From Phycisphaeraceae bacterium (GTDB lineage Bacteria > Planctomycetota > Phycisphaerae > Phycisphaerales > Phycisphaeraceae), in assembly GCA_019634195.1 (NCBI GenBank), contig JAHQVV010000103.1, positions 1 to 43,437 on the forward strand: a DNA stretch of 43,437 nt, read 5' to 3'. Below the pieces are notes generated by a model that made no database searches, was not told the DNA's origin, and worked only from the letters and a program-made list of their open reading frames with translations. Both the position numbers and the translations under genes were made by a program. Below are positions 42,132 through 43,437 of this stretch, in pieces; position 1 is the first letter of the stretch, and each line of letters opens with the position of its first letter.

Positions 42132-43437
42132 ATGAAACATCTAGTCACCACCATCCTAAGTCGTCTGCGCAAGACGCACGCACCACGAACGGGTCTGCAC
42201 GGCGTGCTCGCGGGGCTGATGATTGCCCTGTGCTCCCTGAGCGTGGATGCGGCGCAAGTCACGGTCCCCGGCCTTGACGATGTCGTGAAGGGTGACGTCT
42301 TCGCCGAGGTCAAGGTGGACGAGCCGATCAAGCAGGTCAAGATGCAGATCGCTGGCGTGGTCAACCGCATCGAGCGGTCTGCACCCTATGGCTTGATGAG
42401 CGACCGCGACGGCAAGCTCAACGCATGGGATACCACCGCGCACGCCAACGGCGACTACGTCCTTCAGGTCGTTGCGACCCTCGAAGACGGCGAGGAAGTG
42501 ACCGAGTACTTCCCGTTTACGATCGACAACCCGATCGTCAAAAAACAAACCACGAATCTCTCGTTCGGCCTGCGCAAGCTCCCTTCGCAGGTCCGCGTCG
42601 GCCAGACCTTCACGGTCGCGACGACCGGCCTGGCGGATGGTGAGGTCGTCTGGCTGCACCTATTCGATAGGAGCTGGGGCGACCTGATCCGCCAGAACCT
42701 CAAGGTCAAGGACGATCGTGTCACCTTTACCATCCCCGCGACCAGCGGTGTCCGACGGCTGCAACTCCAGTACAAAAGCCAGCACAAGAATACCCGGGTG
42801 ATTGAAGTGCTCCCGGCCCTGGTACTGCCTGAAACAGAGGCCCCCGTTACCCCGCCCGTTCAGCCGACGCCCGAGCCCGAGACAGCACCCGAGCCCGAGA
42901 CAGCACCCGAACCCGAGGTTGCTCCCGAGCCGGAGCCTGTGACTGCTCCAGAACCGGAGACGGCCCCGGAAGTGGTTGACCCTGCCCCTGTGGTCGTACC
43001 AGAACCTGTTGCGCCATCGATCAGCCTTGCCTCGGTCAATTCTGATTTGACCGTCGGTCAGGGGGTGAAGGTTCCGGTGGCGGGTATTGAAGACGGCCAG
43101 ATCATTTTCTTCCACTTTTTCGATACCCAGTGGGGCGACCTAGTCCGCAAGAATGTTGTCGTGAAAGACGGCCATGTGGATCTGGTGATCCCCGACGCGA
43201 CGGGCGACCGTATTCTGCAGTTGCAGTACAAGAATATCTACAAGAACAGCAAGCGCGTCGCGGTGAAGTCGGCGGCTGTTGTCCCGGCCCCAACGCCCGA
43301 GCCTGTTCCCGTTCCCGTTCCCGAGCCCGAGCCGACGCCCGAGCCTGAAGTCGTTGTTGATCCCGAGCCGACGCCCGAGCCTGAAGTCGTTGTCGATCCC
43401 GAGCCGACGCCCGAGCCTGAAGTCGTTGTCGATCCCG
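42132..43437 (+). CDS. Partial secreted protein with duplicated beta-domain and PEP repeats
   Basis: The gene starts at ATG 42132 and stays open to the window edge (435 codons). Residues 1-38 are a signal peptide (hydrophobic LAGLMIALCSLSV, cleavage near DAA). After a beta domain (about 39-140) comes a second one that recurs: VGQTFTVATTGLADGEVVWLHLFDRSWGDLIRQNLKVKDD (from about 156) and VGQGVKVPVAGIEDGQIIFFHFFDTQWGDLVRKNVVVKD (from about 310). Pro-Glu linkers (PEPETAPEPE...) sit between and after them. The end is a tandem 36-base repeat coding PEPTPEPEVVVD. It is probably a surface or wall-spanning protein. Function and full length unknown. Confidence 0.8.
   Translation, partial: MKHLVTTILSRLRKTHAPRTGLHGVLAGLMIALCSLSVDAAQVTVPGLDDVVKGDVFAEVKVDEPIKQVKMQIAGVVNRIERSAPYGLMSDRDGKLNAWDTTAHANGDYVLQVVATLEDGEEVTEYFPFTIDNPIVKKQTTNLSFGLRKLPSQVRVGQTFTVATTGLADGEVVWLHLFDRSWGDLIRQNLKVKDDRVTFTIPATSGVRRLQLQYKSQHKNTRVIEVLPALVLPETEAPVTPPVQPTPEPETAPEPETAPEPEVAPEPEPVTAPEPETAPEVVDPAPVVVPEPVAPSISLASVNSDLTVGQGVKVPVAGIEDGQIIFFHFFDTQWGDLVRKNVVVKDGHVDLVIPDATGDRILQLQYKNIYKNSKRVAVKSAAVVPAPTPEPVPVPVPEPEPTPEPEVVVDPEPTPEPEVVVDPEPTPEPEVVVDP
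43324..43437 (+). repeat. Tandem 36-base repeat coding PEPTPEPEVVVD
   Basis: Three units of 36 bases, differing at one position (GTT or GTC before GAT), run to the window edge inside the partial gene. They are short in-frame repeats, prone to length change. Confidence 0.85.

Noticed and set aside
1-43437. CRISPR arrays, tRNA genes, insertion sequences, prophage genes
   Set aside because: No regularly spaced identical repeats with unique spacers, no tRNA T-loop/acceptor pattern and no transposase or integrase frame was seen.
43324-43437. CRISPR-like tandem repeat at the right edge
   Set aside because: The 36-base units are contiguous with no spacers and are in frame in a Pro-Glu-rich protein.

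Overview
The window is GC-rich, mostly protein-coding bacterial DNA that looks chromosomal. It fits a Planctomycetota of the Phycisphaerae type. The evidence is two proteins ending in PEP-CTERM anchors (PEPGSLALL...LGGL...RRRR), a pseudopilin with the FTLIELLVVISIIALLIAILLPAL N-terminus and a C-terminal H-x9-DG motif, an archaeal/eukaryal-type ProRS, and large secreted repeat proteins. The lineage is inferred from gene content; no rRNA or tRNA gene was seen.

Layout. (1) 1-4.75 kb, minus strand: a partial gene, a Thermus-type isocitrate dehydrogenase with a clear promoter, and a secreted lipoprotein / metallophosphoesterase / unknown-protein cluster. (2) 4.9-10.7 kb: threonine synthase, an HD-GYP c-di-GMP phosphodiesterase facing a tandem-PilZ protein, and prolyl-tRNA synthetase. 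(3) 10.8-15.6 kb: a membrane protein, a degenerate fragment of the proS 3' end, a PEP-CTERM 5'-nucleotidase-like protein with an altered metal site, a Tat-exported intradiol dioxygenase, a REP-like inverted repeat and rpsT. (4) 15.6-27.3 kb: a long leader with promoter and terminator, then nusA-infB-rbfA-(HhH protein with a histone-H1-like tail)-hisG-TPR protein, followed by rplM-rpsI with its own promoter and terminator. (5) 27.3-29.6 kb: an AT-rich gap and a secreted beta-helix-like protein. (6) 29.7-40.3 kb: a glycan-use locus. A binding-protein-dependent ABC importer (minus strand) diverges from a PEP-CTERM CBM-like protein, a pseudopilin, a LacI regulator, a secreted TIM-barrel glycosidase and a GH1 beta-glucosidase. 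A 41-bp perfect palindrome sits between the two arms, at the predicted start site of the plus-strand promoter. (7) 40.4-43.4 kb: a class III aminotransferase and the 5' part of a secreted PEP-repeat protein that runs off the window.

How the genes work together. The clearest unit is (6). I read it as: the secreted glycosidase cuts a beta-glucan outside the cytoplasm, a surface protein and possibly a pseudopilus help capture it, the ABC system imports oligosaccharides, GH1 finishes the cleavage, and LacI senses a product and controls both arms. Unit (4) is the conserved transcription/translation cluster with an unusual DNA-binding-like protein inserted. Five well-formed promoters in the window share a 16-nt spacer.
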